Part shown: piece after piece, positions 39,871-54,291 of the stretch
Numbering within the stretch: the stretch's first letter is position 1
Layout of the letters: each line of letters opens with the position of its first letter
DNA from: Enoplosus armatus
Lineage: Eukaryota > Chordata > Actinopteri > Centrarchiformes > Enoplosidae
DNA length: 64,000 bases
Assembly (NCBI RefSeq): GCF_043641665.1
Contig: NC_092189.1
Coordinates: 14,042,833 to 14,106,832 of the forward strand
Direction of reading: 5' to 3'
The notes under the pieces: model-generated
The model's input: the letters and a program-made list of their open reading frames with translations, nothing else
Databases searched by the model: none
What the model was told of the DNA's origin: nothing
Translations under genes and position numbers: made by a program

Positions 39871-42800
39871 CTGTGCCCAGAGAGTGGCCATTACATCTAC
39901 AATCACTCAAAATAGAGCTAATATTCTGTTTAATAAAACATGCAAGAGCCTGTTAGACTGTGATCTTCTCTGCCTTCCAGACAATCAACACTCCAGCGAC
40001 GACACCGCAGCGGCCTGAGAAACAACTTCAGTCGACTGTCTCATATTTTGTGCTCCCGGCAAACAGTTTTGATGCAGATTTTTGTATGTCTGACTATTTT
40101 AAATATGAGATCCTTCTAGTATTTTTGAATACATGAATTAATAAATCCTTCTGACAATGATTTCCAGTGATACTAAGTTATGAACTACCTCTCTAGTATG
40201 GAGCCCCGAAACTGACCAAATTAAGTAAAACGTTAATTGACAAGTCAAAAATAAAACTGAATACGTCCCTTCATAATATTGTTATTTTTCCATTACCACA
40301 ATCAGGTTATAAGTTACATTAATACTTGATTAATTGTTCTATATTTATCTTTCACTAGCTCATTCAACTCCTGTTTTCTCCATGCAATATTTGCATTACC
40401 TTGGCTTCTTTTAATATAGCCACGATCATGGCTAACCAAGTAATTTTTGTGCTTGACCCTAACCACACCTTGAACACAGAAGGAAAACACGACATGTATT
40501 GCTGTGACTTGTTGGTAGCATCAGAGCAGTTAAGAGGACTGTGCCAGCTAGCTCAACTGACAACCCCGTTAGCTAAACACACCGAGCACCAGCCTTTTCT
40601 GCTAATGTTTAGCTTCCTTTCTGAAGCTAACTTTAGTCATAAAACTACAGCAGCCAGTCCACATAATGTTAATCACCCATATACTGAACTGTATACTGCT
40701 GTAGCATCACAGTATGAACTCTTGTAACAGTAGCTAAGGTGTTAGCTAAGTTAGCTAAGTAATGCTACTAGGAAGTTCACAAACACTGTGCTTTTATAAC
40801 ATCTTCATCTTCAAATGTGTGTCTTGTCTTCATCAAAAACTGACTGATCAGGGTTAAAAAAAAAAAAAAGTATCTATTTTTCTTTTTACACATTTTAATT
40901 ATTCACTAACAATATTACTTATTTATGTTTTCAGCTTTATCTTTTGACTGCTGAATTACATATACATATATGTATATACATATATACATATTACATATAT
41001 GTAGTTCAGCGTAGGAAGAAATACCCGAGTGGAGCAGAAATGCTAGAAGTAAAAGCCCTCATATGCAAATTTCACTTAAGCATTAAAGTTCAGTGCCAGA
41101 AGAGCTTCATCTTGTCTTCCATAAACCTTTACAGGATTAACTAAACATGTTCAGTGTTCCTGCTGTTCCTTCTGATCACCTCCTCTTTAACTTGGCCCAC
41201 TCAAAAGTAAAAAAAGTATCACTTTTAAGGGCTGATCACATATTCTGTAAGACATGCTTCAAGGTAAAAAGGAGACGCTGTTAGATATCAGGTACTCATA
41301 AAATGTTGAATATTACCACTGAAACAAGGTGAACCAAAAGCATAAAAATCTCTGGAATGGCATACTTAATGTAATAAAGGTGCCACAAAAAATGCATTTA
41401 AGATTAGAAAATGATTAAGTCATCTGCAATCCAGTTTGAGGCATCACTCTTGAGTGTTGGATTGATGCAGTAAGCAAAATAAATACAAAAATCTAATGAT
41501 AAACCTCCTTGTAACCCCTGGATGTGATCTGTGCACAGCGGGATAAACATGGAGAAACCCCACCATCTGGCTCACATATGGTTGAAAATCCCATTTCCTT
41601 TTAGGGCTCCCGTGTAAATCCAGTCATTGATCTGATGGCAAATGATCTGAACTAGTGCTTTAATGAGAATCCTCCTTAACTCCTTTCACTGTTGCACCAA
41701 ATGGTGTCAGTGTAGAGCTGGCCAGGCCTCCGCCAGCAGACAGACAGACTGACGGATGAAGAGGGGGGAATTAGCATGCAAGCTTTCCTAAATGAGCAGA
41801 CCTGAGAGTTCATCATGAAGCTAAAAGGGCCCTCTTATAAGACAGGCAGCTTCCAAAGAGCTTCTGCCTCCCAGATTAGGACGAGGACACGTCAGCATTT
41901 CCGGTAGGGGTTGTTTTTGAGTGTGTGTGTTCAGAAGACAACACTGAGGATAATGGCAGGCTGTAGCTCTTTCTCTCCATCCAGCCCTCCCCAAACACAC
42001 ATCCTGAATTATGATTTGCAAATGACAAATGGATCGCTAATACAATTCATGAATTATGTAGTTGTCATGGTGACATTAATCAAAAAGCAGGCCCCTTCTC
42101 TCGGCTCCGAACATTGTGTTTGTGGAATTGAGATGCATGACGGGGGCTGCACACCGAGCCGCCTGAGTGAGCGCAGGGCAAAGCGATAGCAAGATATTGG
42201 TTCTGCCAGTCACTCAGAGGCTTATTATGAGTGCAATGCAACAATCACACGCCCTCAGGCACACAGACAGACAGCACCCACAGACAAAAAGTGAAGGGTG
42301 AGACTTTAAATTCTCCACAGAGGAGCCTTGTGGTTACGCACACAGCAAGAGCATTCACAGGTTGCTTTTTGTCATTTATAAACCGTCCGTGCATTATCAA
42401 GAAATTCTTAAAGAGGGGCACTCAAAGGAGGATGAATAAAACAACAAGAATGTAATTTGTTTGCAACTTGACCCTTGTTTATTCAGCAGGATCTCTCACT
42501 GAAATAAACTATTTTGAAGGAAGGCTTTATCCCTGTGAGCATAACAAGCAGCAGCAGCAACACAAAATCAGTCAAAAAAGAGAAAAGCCTCGGAGGAAAT
42601 AATGAAATAGCGAGAGAGATTTCTTGGCACAAAATGAGTGATTAAGTGCCATCTCCACCCCTGATTCCTAAAGCGATGAATGATGGATGGTTGCCTGGGT
42701 TGACATCACGGTTGGATCTCGAGAGTCTGCTCAGCTGCTTAATTATTGAGCACCTGAGGGGTGTAACACTATCGGTGAACATCACTTTTTCACCCCTCCT

Positions 42801-43745
42801 TGTCAGTGTTTTTGGCCTTCCTCCTCTAGAAAAGACCTCCCCTCGCTCTTTAAATACTTATCTTTCTACTTCCTCTTTCTTAATCTCTTTTTTCTTACCA
42901 AGAGGACTCTCTCCACCTCTGTGGCCCATGTGTCTTTCCTCACCACCCCCCCTCCACCCATTTACCTCCAGTCCTTGTCTGAGCGATCAAATTTTAATGA
43001 CTGTGTCTTACTAAAGAGCCTCCAGTGACCAAAAACTTCACTTAAACCACTTAGTCCACTAACTGAACAGGCAAGGCATCCTAAATACTTAGAGGTGCAT
43101 TAGAGTTTTGTTTAGCCCTGCTTTTCGCCTCTGAGATGAATCTGTGAAACTATCAACTGAATCCAAATCAAGCAGGGTTTTTTTCGTCTCTTCCCAGGCT
43201 CGTTTCTGCGGTCTGGCCGATTTAGAAATCAGCGCACACCATAGAAACTTCACTTTGGGTTAATAAAAAGTTGTAATTCATGGATTGTTGTTGGGCATTT
43301 TTCTCCCAGCAGTGGCCCCCCGGTTGGGCAGGCACCGAGACAAGAGAGCGGCGGGGTGATCTTTGATCAAGAAGTGGTGGTGTAATTCAATTAATTATAT
43401 TTTTGCTCCAGGCAACAGAAGTCGGGGAGGGGGATCATTGAGAGGGAACACAATACAACTAGGTGGAAAAATAACAAGTCAGTGTGTGCACACACACCGA
43501 CTGACCCTGCAACCTCGCCTCCTCACAAAACTGTCAAAATCTCCGTGCTTTCAGCGGGCTTTTACTCAATGAGGTTAGCCCAAAGGTGAGTCTGTTCATC
43601 TATAACTTCCCTCCCTCTGCCTCCATCCATCCCCCCATCCCTTCATCTTTACCCCACTCTCCCCTCTCTCTTTTATTTCATCCTCTCTCTATGCTTCGTT
43701 CAGGATCGTTCCTCCTCTCCTAACAGTGTGTCCCTGCTGCTCCCC

Positions 43746-43773
43746 TCCCTCCTCCTCCTCCTCCTCCTCCCTC
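43746..43773 (+). repeat. (CTC)n trinucleotide tract
   Basis: Eight or so CTC/TCC units within a 200-base pyrimidine-rich stretch (43600-43800). Confidence 0.9.
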
Positions 43774-44394
43774 ATACACTCCCTTTCTCTCCCCTAGTGT
43801 ATTAAGGGGCTTTGACGCTCTCAGTAAAAGCTGATTTATTCTCTTGGTGATATCGATCGGTTTCTGCATTAAAGATTATAATTCATTACCCCGGCCCCTT
43901 TTAATACATTAAACACTCAAAATAAAAATAAAATAACCCCCCCAACCCCTCCCCTTCCCCAACCCAGACTCCCCCGTGTCCCGAGGGTGCGGGAAAACAC
44001 TCTTGTCGAGACGTCCGGCCTGTCGTCCTGGGCCCCAGAGCTCTACCTGTGTGTGTGTGTCTCACTGACTCACAGACACTGAGCTACTCACACGCACACA
44101 CTCTGATACAGTTTCAAACACAGGCAATACACACTGTCACGAACACACAATGACAAATCACTGACATCAGTGGCCAAAACAGTGAACAATAGATAGATTG
44201 ATAGAGATATAACAATTCACCATTTCAGTGATTTATAAAGAAAAAAAATACAAAAAATTATCTGGTTCCAGTTTCTCAAGCGTGATTATTTGTTGCTTTT
44301 CTGTGTAAACTGATGGTCGGACGAAGACATCAACTCAGGCTTTGAGAAGTTCTGACGAGCTTGTTGTTTCATGTTGCTTCATGTTGTTAGCACT

Positions 44395-44685
44395 GAGGCG
44401 ATGTCGGCCTGTGAAATATCTCAACATCTGCTGAATGGATTGGTTTAAAATGTGTCCAGACATGAGTGAGTCTCAGATGATTAATCCAAATGACTTCGAT
44501 AATTCCCTGACTTTTACTCCATCGACTACTCCATCACCCAGCAGGGTGACATTTGTGGGTTTCAGTGAAATGTCTCAACCAACTATTGGAGGCCACCACA
44601 TTCATGTCCCCTTCAAGATTACTTGCAATAACTTTGGTGCTCCTTTAACTTTTGTTTGTAGCACCATCATCAAGACAAACTAGAT
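44395..44685 (+). repeat. dispersed repeat family C, copy 4
   Basis: Contains ATATCTCAACATCTGCTGAATGGATTG, GTCCAGACATGAGTG, AAATGTCTCAACCAACTATTGGA, ACATTCATGTCCCC and GCACCATCATCAAG in family order. A GATA array adjoins its end. Confidence 0.65.
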
Positions 44686-44736
44686 AGATAGATAGATGGA
44701 TAGATGGATAGATGGATAGATAGATAGATAGATAGA
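44681..44736 (+). repeat. (GATA)n microsatellite
   Basis: About 14 units of GATA with three GATG variants. Confidence 0.95.
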
Positions 44737-45198
44737 TCATCACTCATCATTTACATAAATTTCCTGAGTGCGCGGCAGAAATCACCGCCTTCACGTGACT
44801 CCACAGATGCGTTGGCCACAACAGGATACAGCTTCCTTCCAGGCAGGTCAAGTTAAAGATTTGTGTACCTCCTACGTACGCTCCCCTGTTAGTCAATACG
44901 GCCGGCCTCTGTGGGATAGTAAGGATTTAAGAAGCGCCATGTGTCCCCCTATTGATTTTACCCCAAATGGCTGCACCAATTCCCTGCACAAAACAAGATT
45001 GCCCTTCCCCATCGTCTTGACAGATTGATTTTGTATCTCAGCCGCGAGGACCTGAGGAGCAATCCCTCTGATTCTGCCTCCTTGCACTGTCACTCTGATG
45101 GACAATTTCCCTCTCCATCCTTACCTCTCCCGTCTCTCCTCTTTCTCCTTCCATTAAAGGACTCTTCTACCTCTAAGCTCTAACTTCTCTCTGTCCGG

Positions 45199-45218
45199 CC
45201 CCCCCCCCCCCCCCCCCC
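45199..45218 (+). repeat. poly-C run (20 C)
   Basis: Twenty consecutive C after GTCCGG, inside a C/T-rich 120-base tract. The minus strand is a 20-G run able in principle to form a G-quadruplex. Confidence 0.95.
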
Positions 45219-45594
45219 GCCCCTCCTACTCCTCCTCCGTCTCCCCCCCTCTGCCTCTCTTTCCCTCTGACAGGCTTTCAGACAGTAAATCAGAGACATT
45301 GATCCAGCGCAGCGCCCAAGTGTCCTGGATTCTGCTAAAGAGCCATTTTCATTTCACAAGCAGTTTACTGGCCTCGCTACCCCCCACCCGTAAACATCGC
45401 CCTCCTCCCTCTTCTCTCGCTCTCTCCATCATGGCCTCATCCATACACATCACCCATCTCACCTAACTGCCACGTCCTCATCCTCTCTGAGTGCCGGCCG
45501 CTGTTTTCCTCCCACTTTTTGCTACCGACTCACAATTTTCTTAGAAGAGAAATACCTTGAAAGGCCTGAAACATTTCACTAATACTTAATGATT

Positions 45595-45645
<51 letters not shown>
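45595..45645 (+). repeat. (CA)25 microsatellite
   Basis: Uninterrupted CA array ending in ATATAT. Confidence 0.97.
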
Positions 45646-45650
<5 letters not shown>

Positions 45651-46829
45651 TTCTATTCTACGCTCCTCCACAGTCAGGGTCCAGAGCTCAGCAGGGCTCC
45701 TTGAATTGGTTCCAAGAGGTCTGACTCCAGCAACATCAGGACTAATTTAACTTCCCTATAATTTGTTTGACATCAGCACAATGAAGAAATGTGCAGGACT
45801 ACTTTGTTAACGGGTCTCCCCGTCCCCCCAACAGGATTTCTATACCTCTCTGCCACATTTATATTAGGTCATGTCTTATTCTGGAGGGAACGCTACAAAG
45901 AAAAAGCAGCTCGGAGATGCTGTTATGTTCCAAGATAGCTACACATCATATAAACATCAGAGATCTGACATTTATCTCTAGACTCTGGGGGAATGGCTGT
46001 ACAGTATGTTTACATTGTAATATAACTTGGCATTGCTGGCATGTTTCTGTAACTATGTTCAAGATGACTTTCTGTCTGCATTGAAGCTGTACTTTCTGTG
46101 ATATACAGTGCAGTCGTGAACAGTCACATTTTCTATTGTTTTTAACTCAGTAGAAAATGTACTTCTAATGTTAACAGTGACTGACGGCATTCACATCCAT
46201 ATTGGTTAAAATGTGTAGGAATCAATCCATACCATATCAAATCCACAGATTTGTTTGCAAATTAAAAATTGAACTAATATATCTTATTATACAAAAAAGA
46301 CTTACACCTTCATATATTCAATAAACAAAAGGCTTTGCAGCTTTTTTTATAGTTTGTGTATATGTGAATATATATTTTAAAGCTTATACAAAGACTAAAA
46401 GCTCATAGTCACCCCAATTTTTACAGGGTTACAGTTCCTGCACTGTTCACTCAGAGTGGATGATTAAACGAAAGTTTAAAGTCAGGACTTAAAAATCATA
46501 GTCATTGTTTCACCTCAGATTTAATGTACTGGAGTACAGAACCAGCATAACAAAAGATGAGTCACTGCTCAAATACTTGCAGACGGCAATGTACACTGTA
46601 TATTGTTTGAGAACTGATTCTGATTAGTGTTATATTGAAGTAACACTAGTATTTGTGTACCCATGTAAAGGCAATATCTTTTGGGATAAGAAAACTTGGT
46701 TTGTTAGATCTTAGATTGTTTCCAAGGTCAGCAATGAGCTTTGAACCTCACATTTTAATCCAACACAGACAAGAAGTCCTTAAAGTGATCGGAGAAGAAT
46801 CTACAACTTGACGACGAATGGTCAAACTC

Positions 46830-46912
46830 TATCTGCAGATAACGATCATGTGATATGATTGAAAGCTCCAGAACAGCCACAGAATGGACCCTGTGGTGAG
46901 ATTGTTGAGGTA
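46830..46912 (+). repeat. single arm of foldback family D
   Basis: Contains ATCTGCAGATAACGATCATGTGATATGATTGAAAGCTCCAGAA and ATGGACCCTGTGG, closely matching the right arm of the element at 59577-60658. The other arm is not evident nearby. Confidence 0.65.
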
Positions 46913-49629
46913 AAGAATGAACTTTAAACCTAGTTTGTTTCAGGCCCTATGACAAACAGCAGAGCAGATAGACAAAATAACACAAACACTTTTTTAAAAA
47001 CAACTTTTGTTTTGAAATAACGCGATTGCAAACACTGCCACACAGTTGGATCATATTAGTTTGAGGGCCAGTTTACAGCAGACATTTCTCAAACCCTTGC
47101 ACAGGACACTGATCACGTCTGTGAAAAGCTTTTTGTCTATTTGGCAAATGCTGTCATGACTTTTCTTGACATATAAATGTAAAACTCTGGAGCTCGGTTA
47201 GTTTTCTCATGTTGCTCGAAAAACTCACCTCCCACAGTGGTGATTGTCACTGCTAATTGTCATTTTGTCTGATGTGAGCCAGCATGTAGCAGTGTTTATG
47301 GCTGTGATTAAGTAATTGTTATTAATAGTACCCTGAACCCCCGTTTATTTTGTGGTTTAGTGCACTTTTACCTAACAAGACGCAGCTGCAATAATACTTC
47401 ATCTTGTCACTTTTATAAAGCTGTTCATTTAAAGCTTTGCTCTTAGCTCAGGTTCCCACCCTGAAAGTGTGACCACCTGAATCTCTACATCAGGAGCCAG
47501 AACCTTCTGGCGGCCAGCGGCCTGCAGGTTTGTTTGTGAGGCCCTTCAGGGAGATAATATCCCACAACTGCAGATTCAGAGGCTCGCAGGCCAGAGAGAA
47601 GACTGCAACAGGAAGTCACACAAAGAGCTGAAGGACTGCAGGACGGCTGCTGACAGCTGCTGTTGTTTCCCTGTTAATGCTGTACTAGTGGATTTTTTTT
47701 TGTTTATAGGTGCAGTATTTATTATGTTTTTGACATTTTGGTCCAGAAATGTTGGACATGTAGATATTGGAGACTTTTCTTGGATATGAATGACTCTCTA
47801 TGGGTTATTGCTACCTTCATGCAGTGCTGAATGGGAAGTGTTGGGAGTGTTCATGCATTATTCCAAGATGGTTACTCCTACTGCTCGCCTTGTAGTCACA
47901 TTTAAATATCATTTGAATAGCCTAAATTAGCTACTTTGCAAACACACAGTAGCTTCTTTTAAACAAGCTGAATCTATTGTATTAGTTTTAATATTGGATT
48001 TTATTTAGAAGTAACTGCCAGCGATGGTGGCTTTGCAGCCATTTTGCCAACGATTTGTTGACACTTCATTTTGCCAAATGGGAGATGCTGCCGCTGACAG
48101 AAATTCCAGATATCTCCAAATCGGAATCACATCTAGGAAGCTGAAATGGTTTTTGCATTTGGTTGCTCGTTACAACGATCTGAACAATATGAAGTGAATG
48201 TGGCATTATTTCTGTGTTCATGTTGATCCCCTGTCTTGTTCTGTATGTCAGTCAGATCATTACTTTTATCCCTAAAGGCTCTGCACATGCATGAGGTCGA
48301 CTGACTCCATGTACTAATGAGGATGAAAATGGTTTTATTTTGTCCCGATCTAAGTGGTGCAACAAAGCTAACAAGAGTCAGTGACATGTCAGTCAAGCAT
48401 AATATATACAGTACACCCCCATGCAGTCCTGAGAGTAGAGCTGTGTGACAAAATATAGATACTGGACACTTACTGTATGAATCATCATCATTTTACATCA
48501 GAACTGACAGCTGTAGAGTCACACACCTGTCATTTTTGCACCTGTAAAATGCAACACATTGCTTTGCGGGATTGTTAGCAGAAAGTAGTGTACATGTCGT
48601 GAACACTATATGTTTCATTCAACTGTGTGAGACTTTGAGGGCACTACATAGAGCATTAATTTCACAATTGGGACACTTAAATTATATAGTGGACAATTAA
48701 TATAACACAAATAGACGATGATTTCGGCCACAGCTGAGACCCAATCAAATCAGCCCAAATAATTAAAATCACCTGTGTGGGTTCATCATGGATGTACAGG
48801 GAACCTTAAGATGGCAAGATTCACCAAAATATTGACCTTTAAAGTCAAAAGACTGTGTCAGAGTTATGCGTGTGCAGCCTTTCTTTCAGCCCATAATTTT
48901 AGTCCAACAGAAAGTGTTAATAGTGTGACAATCTTCCACCCTGAGTGATCAAAATGGCTGCTATCAGGTAGGACCAAATGTTATCACGACAATAACTTTT
49001 ATTGTGAGGCACTGTAACTTTTGTTTTGAAAAGAGCTATATAAATAAATCTTAACTTACTTACAAGCCTGCCACACAGACTCAGAGACAGGTATATATAT
49101 ATGACAAAACCTGCATATAAATAAAGTAGCTCATCACATTGCAATTGACTGCACTGCACAGGCCTGTAACAACAACACAATGAACAGCTGAGACACAATA
49201 TGATGAAAATCACATCGAGAGAGCTTGCTGCAATAAAAAAAAAACATTCAGCAAAATTGCACAAGCACCAATTTTCCTCATTCCATATATAAGAACATTT
49301 CTACCAAACCAGAAACTGTGCAACCGCAGAGAAACTCAGGTTCTGAATAAGAGCCACTTAGGTTACAATTACACAATGCAAAAGCAATAAACAGAAAGAG
49401 AGACTAACAATTTGGAGTTTGTTCTCCATCTCCCTGCTGGAAGAAACTCAAGCAGAACAGCAACAAATATGTTTAAGCGCCAAGAAAATGTTGACAAGGC
49501 AGTAACCTATTAGACTGCAAGAAACAAAGTCAGCATCAGCAATCATCAGCCTGAAATGATTCTTCATCAAACACCTGAGAGTTCACTGCCGTCTGATACT
49601 GTCAGCTGACCAGGCAGCGGACATTTTTC

Positions 49630-49684
<55 letters not shown>
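49630..49684 (+). repeat. (CA)27 microsatellite
   Basis: 55 uninterrupted bases of AC repeat. Confidence 0.97.
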
Positions 49685-49689
<5 letters not shown>

Positions 49690-51232
49690 TGTTTGAGATA
49701 TGTGAGCTGCAAGTAATTTCCAGGGCCAACAGGATTATCAGTGTATGTTCTGGAAGATGGCAGGGAATCACCCTTCAAGTTAACGAAACAGTTAGCATAA
49801 TTGGTCTTCATCTGTCATCTCAAACAGAGCGGTGGACTGTTTGAGTCCCGGAGAGAAAGAAAAAGAGAGAGAGAGAGAGAGATTACTGACGGGACAGTGA
49901 TGAAAATTGGTCGGAGGATAATGAGTCTCGTTGTCTTTTCATCCTCTCATCCTGTCTCTCTCTCTCCCTCTCTCTCATTACTCAGAGTGACTGGTTGGAG
50001 AGTAGCTTCACAGTCTGCTGCTTATTAAAAAACCCAGAGCGCCTTTAGATGAGTTCATCAGGCTCTCCATCCCTCTTTTCCCTCCATCCCTCCATCCTCC
50101 CGCCGGCTCTGCATCCTCTCATCCCCTCACCTTTTTTTCCTCCCCCTCTCTCAGTTTGAACTCCTACATCCTTCCTCTCTGTCTCTTTATCCCTCCCTCT
50201 TCCATCTGTTTATTTTTTCCACCATCCTGTAGAGTAAAACAGCGAGAAACAGAGACGAGGAGGAGGAAGGAGAAGAAACGGAGGCCCAGACAGGGAGGGA
50301 ATCAAAGAGCTCAGAAGAGGAAAAGACAATCCCCTTTGTGACAGATGAAGCTTTAATAGAAAAGGGGGGCTTTCTCCCAATTTCCTGTTGATATTCTTTG
50401 TAGTTTATTTTTTCCCCTACTACGCCTCTCCTTCCTTTGTCCCAGCCCTCCTCCCGCCTCCTCCCTGTGCGTCTGCGCCACCGTGGCAGATTGTTTGGAA
50501 TCAATAAAGATGGCTGTTGGCAGATGAAAGTCGTGGGGCGGGACGGTGGCTCGCTAAACACTCAATTCGCTTCACACAAATCACCGCCTGCGTCCCGCCG
50601 ACACGTGGCGGCTACATCCTGAAACAAACAATTAAAAACTCATGCAAATGTGCTGTAGGGAGAAGCATGATGGCGCTTGCATAAATACACATATGGTGTG
50701 TTCTGACAGGCAAACAGGGTAGATGGGATTTTGGACAGCGTGGAGACAAAAAGCAAATAAAGACAAAAAAAAGAGGGAACAGGGGAGGATTGATGACTGT
50801 TGTTACAAATGAACAGGTGCTGTGGTCGTCCAAAAAAACAGAGAAGCTATGAAAGTGAGAAACTGTCAAATTAAAATAATCATGAACTAACAAAATTAGT
50901 TACTGAACTTCTTGTGTGAAGTTTTGTCTTACGTAATCATTAACAGTGAAACACAGTTCATTACACTGAAAATCAATTATTTCATGTGTTTTGCATACAT
51001 TTGTATATTATTATTGGAAAGACACTACACACACTATGAATATCATATTGATATCAACCCCATGATGCAGCCCTACTGATGCTACCAAGATCAATTCTTT
51101 ATATATTACTGTGTAGTGTAATCTAACAAACCATCACATTTTAGAAGCAGATATGTTTTTGTGTGTAAAATGTGAATCTTCAAAGTAACTAGCACCAAAA
51201 AGGGTCAAATGAGTATAAAGTAATATCAAATA

Positions 51233-51318
51233 GAAATACTCACGTAAACTACAACTACCTCAGAATTGTACTGAAGTGCAGTACCTTAGTGTATCTACTT
51301 AGTTACTTTCCACCACTG
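51233..51318 (+). mobile_element. 3' end fragment of hAT-like element
   Basis: Ends TAGTTACTTTCCACCACTG, preceded by ACTACCTCAGAATTGTACTGAAGTGCAGTACC, the same terminus as the element at 24251-24815. No matching left end identified. Confidence 0.7.
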
Positions 51319-54288
51319 TTGACAGATAAACAAAGTCCTTCTTTCCGTCTCCTTCACATACAGATGGCAGAAAACTGAGAAGGAAATATTCATGTAAAGT
51401 GTTCCCTCGTGACGCCGCAGCTCACTGACTAATATCGCATCCCGAGAAATAATCAATTCATACACGCCAGAAGACTGTAATTCGTTTTAATAAGCTTTTG
51501 TCATTGTCTCATACACACACATGCAAACACTGGAATGCCAATATTCACGTAGGGGTTTGTAAGCTTGATGCAAAGCTGCGTCTTATCACAGACAGTAAAG
51601 GTCAAGTTCGAGTGCAGCTTAAGATACACACCGTCCATTTTCTTTTTCAAACTGTCATCACGACACCTCTCTTAACCTCAATCATTAGTGGGGAAAACAG
51701 AGAAACTAATCAACATCTGCAGAAGAGCCAGCGTGCACTTCAAAAAGCAATCATCCATTTAGGAGTTATCTTCCGGCTGTAGAAGGTCTTGATCTGTGAT
51801 GAGAGCGAGGAGGAGGAGGGGGAGGAGAAATCTAGATGTTGAGCGTAGCGGTGTGTATCCACAGCAACCAAATCTGACAAATCCACTCTCTCAGAGTTTA
51901 CTCTTGACAGTGGCCTCTGTGGGAGCAGAGAGAGAAAAAATGGAAACTTGTAAAACAAGGGAGGAGAGCATTTCACCTTGGTCATGCAGCAGTTAATAGC
52001 ATTTTGGCTTTTGGAGCGTGTGGTTGCTTCAGAGGGATCTGTTAGCGAGGATTAGTCACTCTCAGTCCAACATGGCTAAAGACACACTCAAAACATGCAA
52101 ACACACGCGCACACACATCAAGCAGACAGCCAGTGTGGGCAGTGCCAGGTGTGGGACACACATAAGGTTTATGGTGGAGGGTTGGAGGCCTGCCTGCAGC
52201 TCTGTCACACAGACACACAGTTCCGGTCCATCTACCAGCCAAGCACCGCTACTGCTCGCTCACTGCTGCTACAAAACCTGCTGCACATCCATTAGAGGAG
52301 AAAGACACCAACAGCTAGCACAGACTTTTTAAAGGGACACACCTGCATTTTTGCAAAATGACCTCTTTAGTCAAGCGAGCCAGTGGTGAAGATGAGAAAG
52401 TGCTGATTTCATGCTTCAAGTGAAGAGTTGATGCTGTGTCACAGTTTGAAACTGCAGCATGTTGTGAGTGGAAGCTCAGAGTTTGCTTCATCACAAGTAA
52501 GAAAACAGACTCTTGAACTCTAAAGCTGGATGGACTCACGGTTCAGTGTTCATGATATAAAGGTACTTTACAATCTGACCATGAGATCAAAGCTAATATT
52601 ACACATGAGCCTTTAAAGCAGCATCAATTTTTTTTTTTTTTGGCAAGCTGGTGGCAGAGAAACAAGCTGCAAACACAACACTGATATATTATGAAAAGCC
52701 AAACATGTTAGCAAACAGCTGTGGATTTACACACACAGGCAGAGTTTAGTCTAATATTCACTCTCCTTTCAGCTCTGCTTTGTTCTCCAACAACACCTGA
52801 GATAAATATCTAACACTAACGCTGCAAAATGCTCCACTATGTTCACCAGCTAGTTGCTAACTTTGTCTTTCTTCCATTTCGTGCAGAGTAGGTAGTATAC
52901 AGTAGAGCACCTTTCACATGACACATAATCATTTGATCCATTGTTAATATAAAAAAATATATTAGTGATAATAATAAGTGCAGCTTTAAGTGACCAAGAA
53001 CTTAGAAGAACTAATATATTTGTTTGACTGTCTAAATTCTTAAAATTTTTTATAAAGTTAAGTTCCTTCAAGTTTGTATAAACACTTTGTAGCCACTCAG
53101 AGAGCATTTGAGGACTGTGATTGATGACTTCCTCTCCAACCACTTACTGAAGTCAAACTGAAGTTCTACTTTACATACAAACTGCTTTTTCTTTGAGGCC
53201 AAATACAAATCAGCTGCTGCAACATTTCATTTTCACTTGATTATTTTCACTTGTTGTTCAATCTTTTTTTCTCTCTCTCAAGAAGTCTTGTGAAAAGACC
53301 AAAACCAACAATGCGATTGTTCATCTGTCCCACTTCCCTACCTTGTCTGTGGACACTGGTTTCTACAGAAGAGATACATCTTTAAAAGCAGGTTACAAAT
53401 ATATATATTTTTTTAAAGAGGATAAGTAATTTCCTAAAACAGCTGGGCACTATAAATTTGAGAAAACTTTACACATACAGGAGTAAATATCAGGGGACTA
53501 TTTTCAGCAGTGGATCAATACACATTCGATGCTCTAGTGAGTATTATCGTCAGCAAAACGGTGCATGTTGGACTGACTGAAATTAAACTACAGTGCAAAA
53601 TTGTGGCTCATTGATTGTTTTTAATAGTTTTTAGTGTTGTGTAGTTTTTTAATGGAGGTCCGTGGTGCCACGGTGAATAAGGTATATCAGGTTTTCTCTA
53701 CACAGGAAATAATTAATTGTTGGGATTTGTTGTCAATAAGGAAATATAGAATATCACCAACCTTATCCTCTGAGCACATACCCATAATTGCACATTATAC
53801 TGTATGTTAGTGGCTGCTTCTGCTGAGTCATTGTTACATTTTTATCTACAAAACACTCCTTAGTTAACTCCCTTCATATTTATATTTTTGCATGAAGTAG
53901 AGAGTACAAGGGCATCGCAGTTTGAGATCCCATTATTTTTAGCTTTCCAGAGGCCTGCACTGAAATGAGAGAGAAATCCTTCCCAGTATCGGCCACTACT
54001 GGTCGGATCTGTCTGCGTAAAGATAAAAAAAATTAAGACTCTTAACCCAATGTCTGTTTGAAGCTTATGTGAGAGATACGGCTGCAAAGTTGATTGGATT
54101 CTGCTCTTATTTTTAATAGGCTGCTCCTTCTTTTCTCTCCTACTCTTCTTTAACTCCTTGTCTGTCAGAGCATATATGTAAAATTCTACAAATCCTCAGT
54201 ACATGGTATGTTTTTATCTTGTCTATGTACTTAAGTGTGTTTGTTAAAGGTAAAAAAAAAAAAAAAAGTCATGCATACTGTATGCATA

Positions 54289-54291
<3 letters not shown>

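Noticed and set aside
40401..40727. 108-residue frame just after ccdc88b
   Set aside because: No recognisable domain or splice context; sequence contains TTAGCTAA-type repeat strings.
44681..44736. Possible CRISPR-like or satellite array
   Set aside because: Plain GATA microsatellite without spacers; vertebrate context.
50156..50561. Lys/Arg-rich + strand frame and Ser-rich minus-strand frame
   Set aside because: Low-complexity purine/pyrimidine tract; competing frames all open, which is typical of biased composition.
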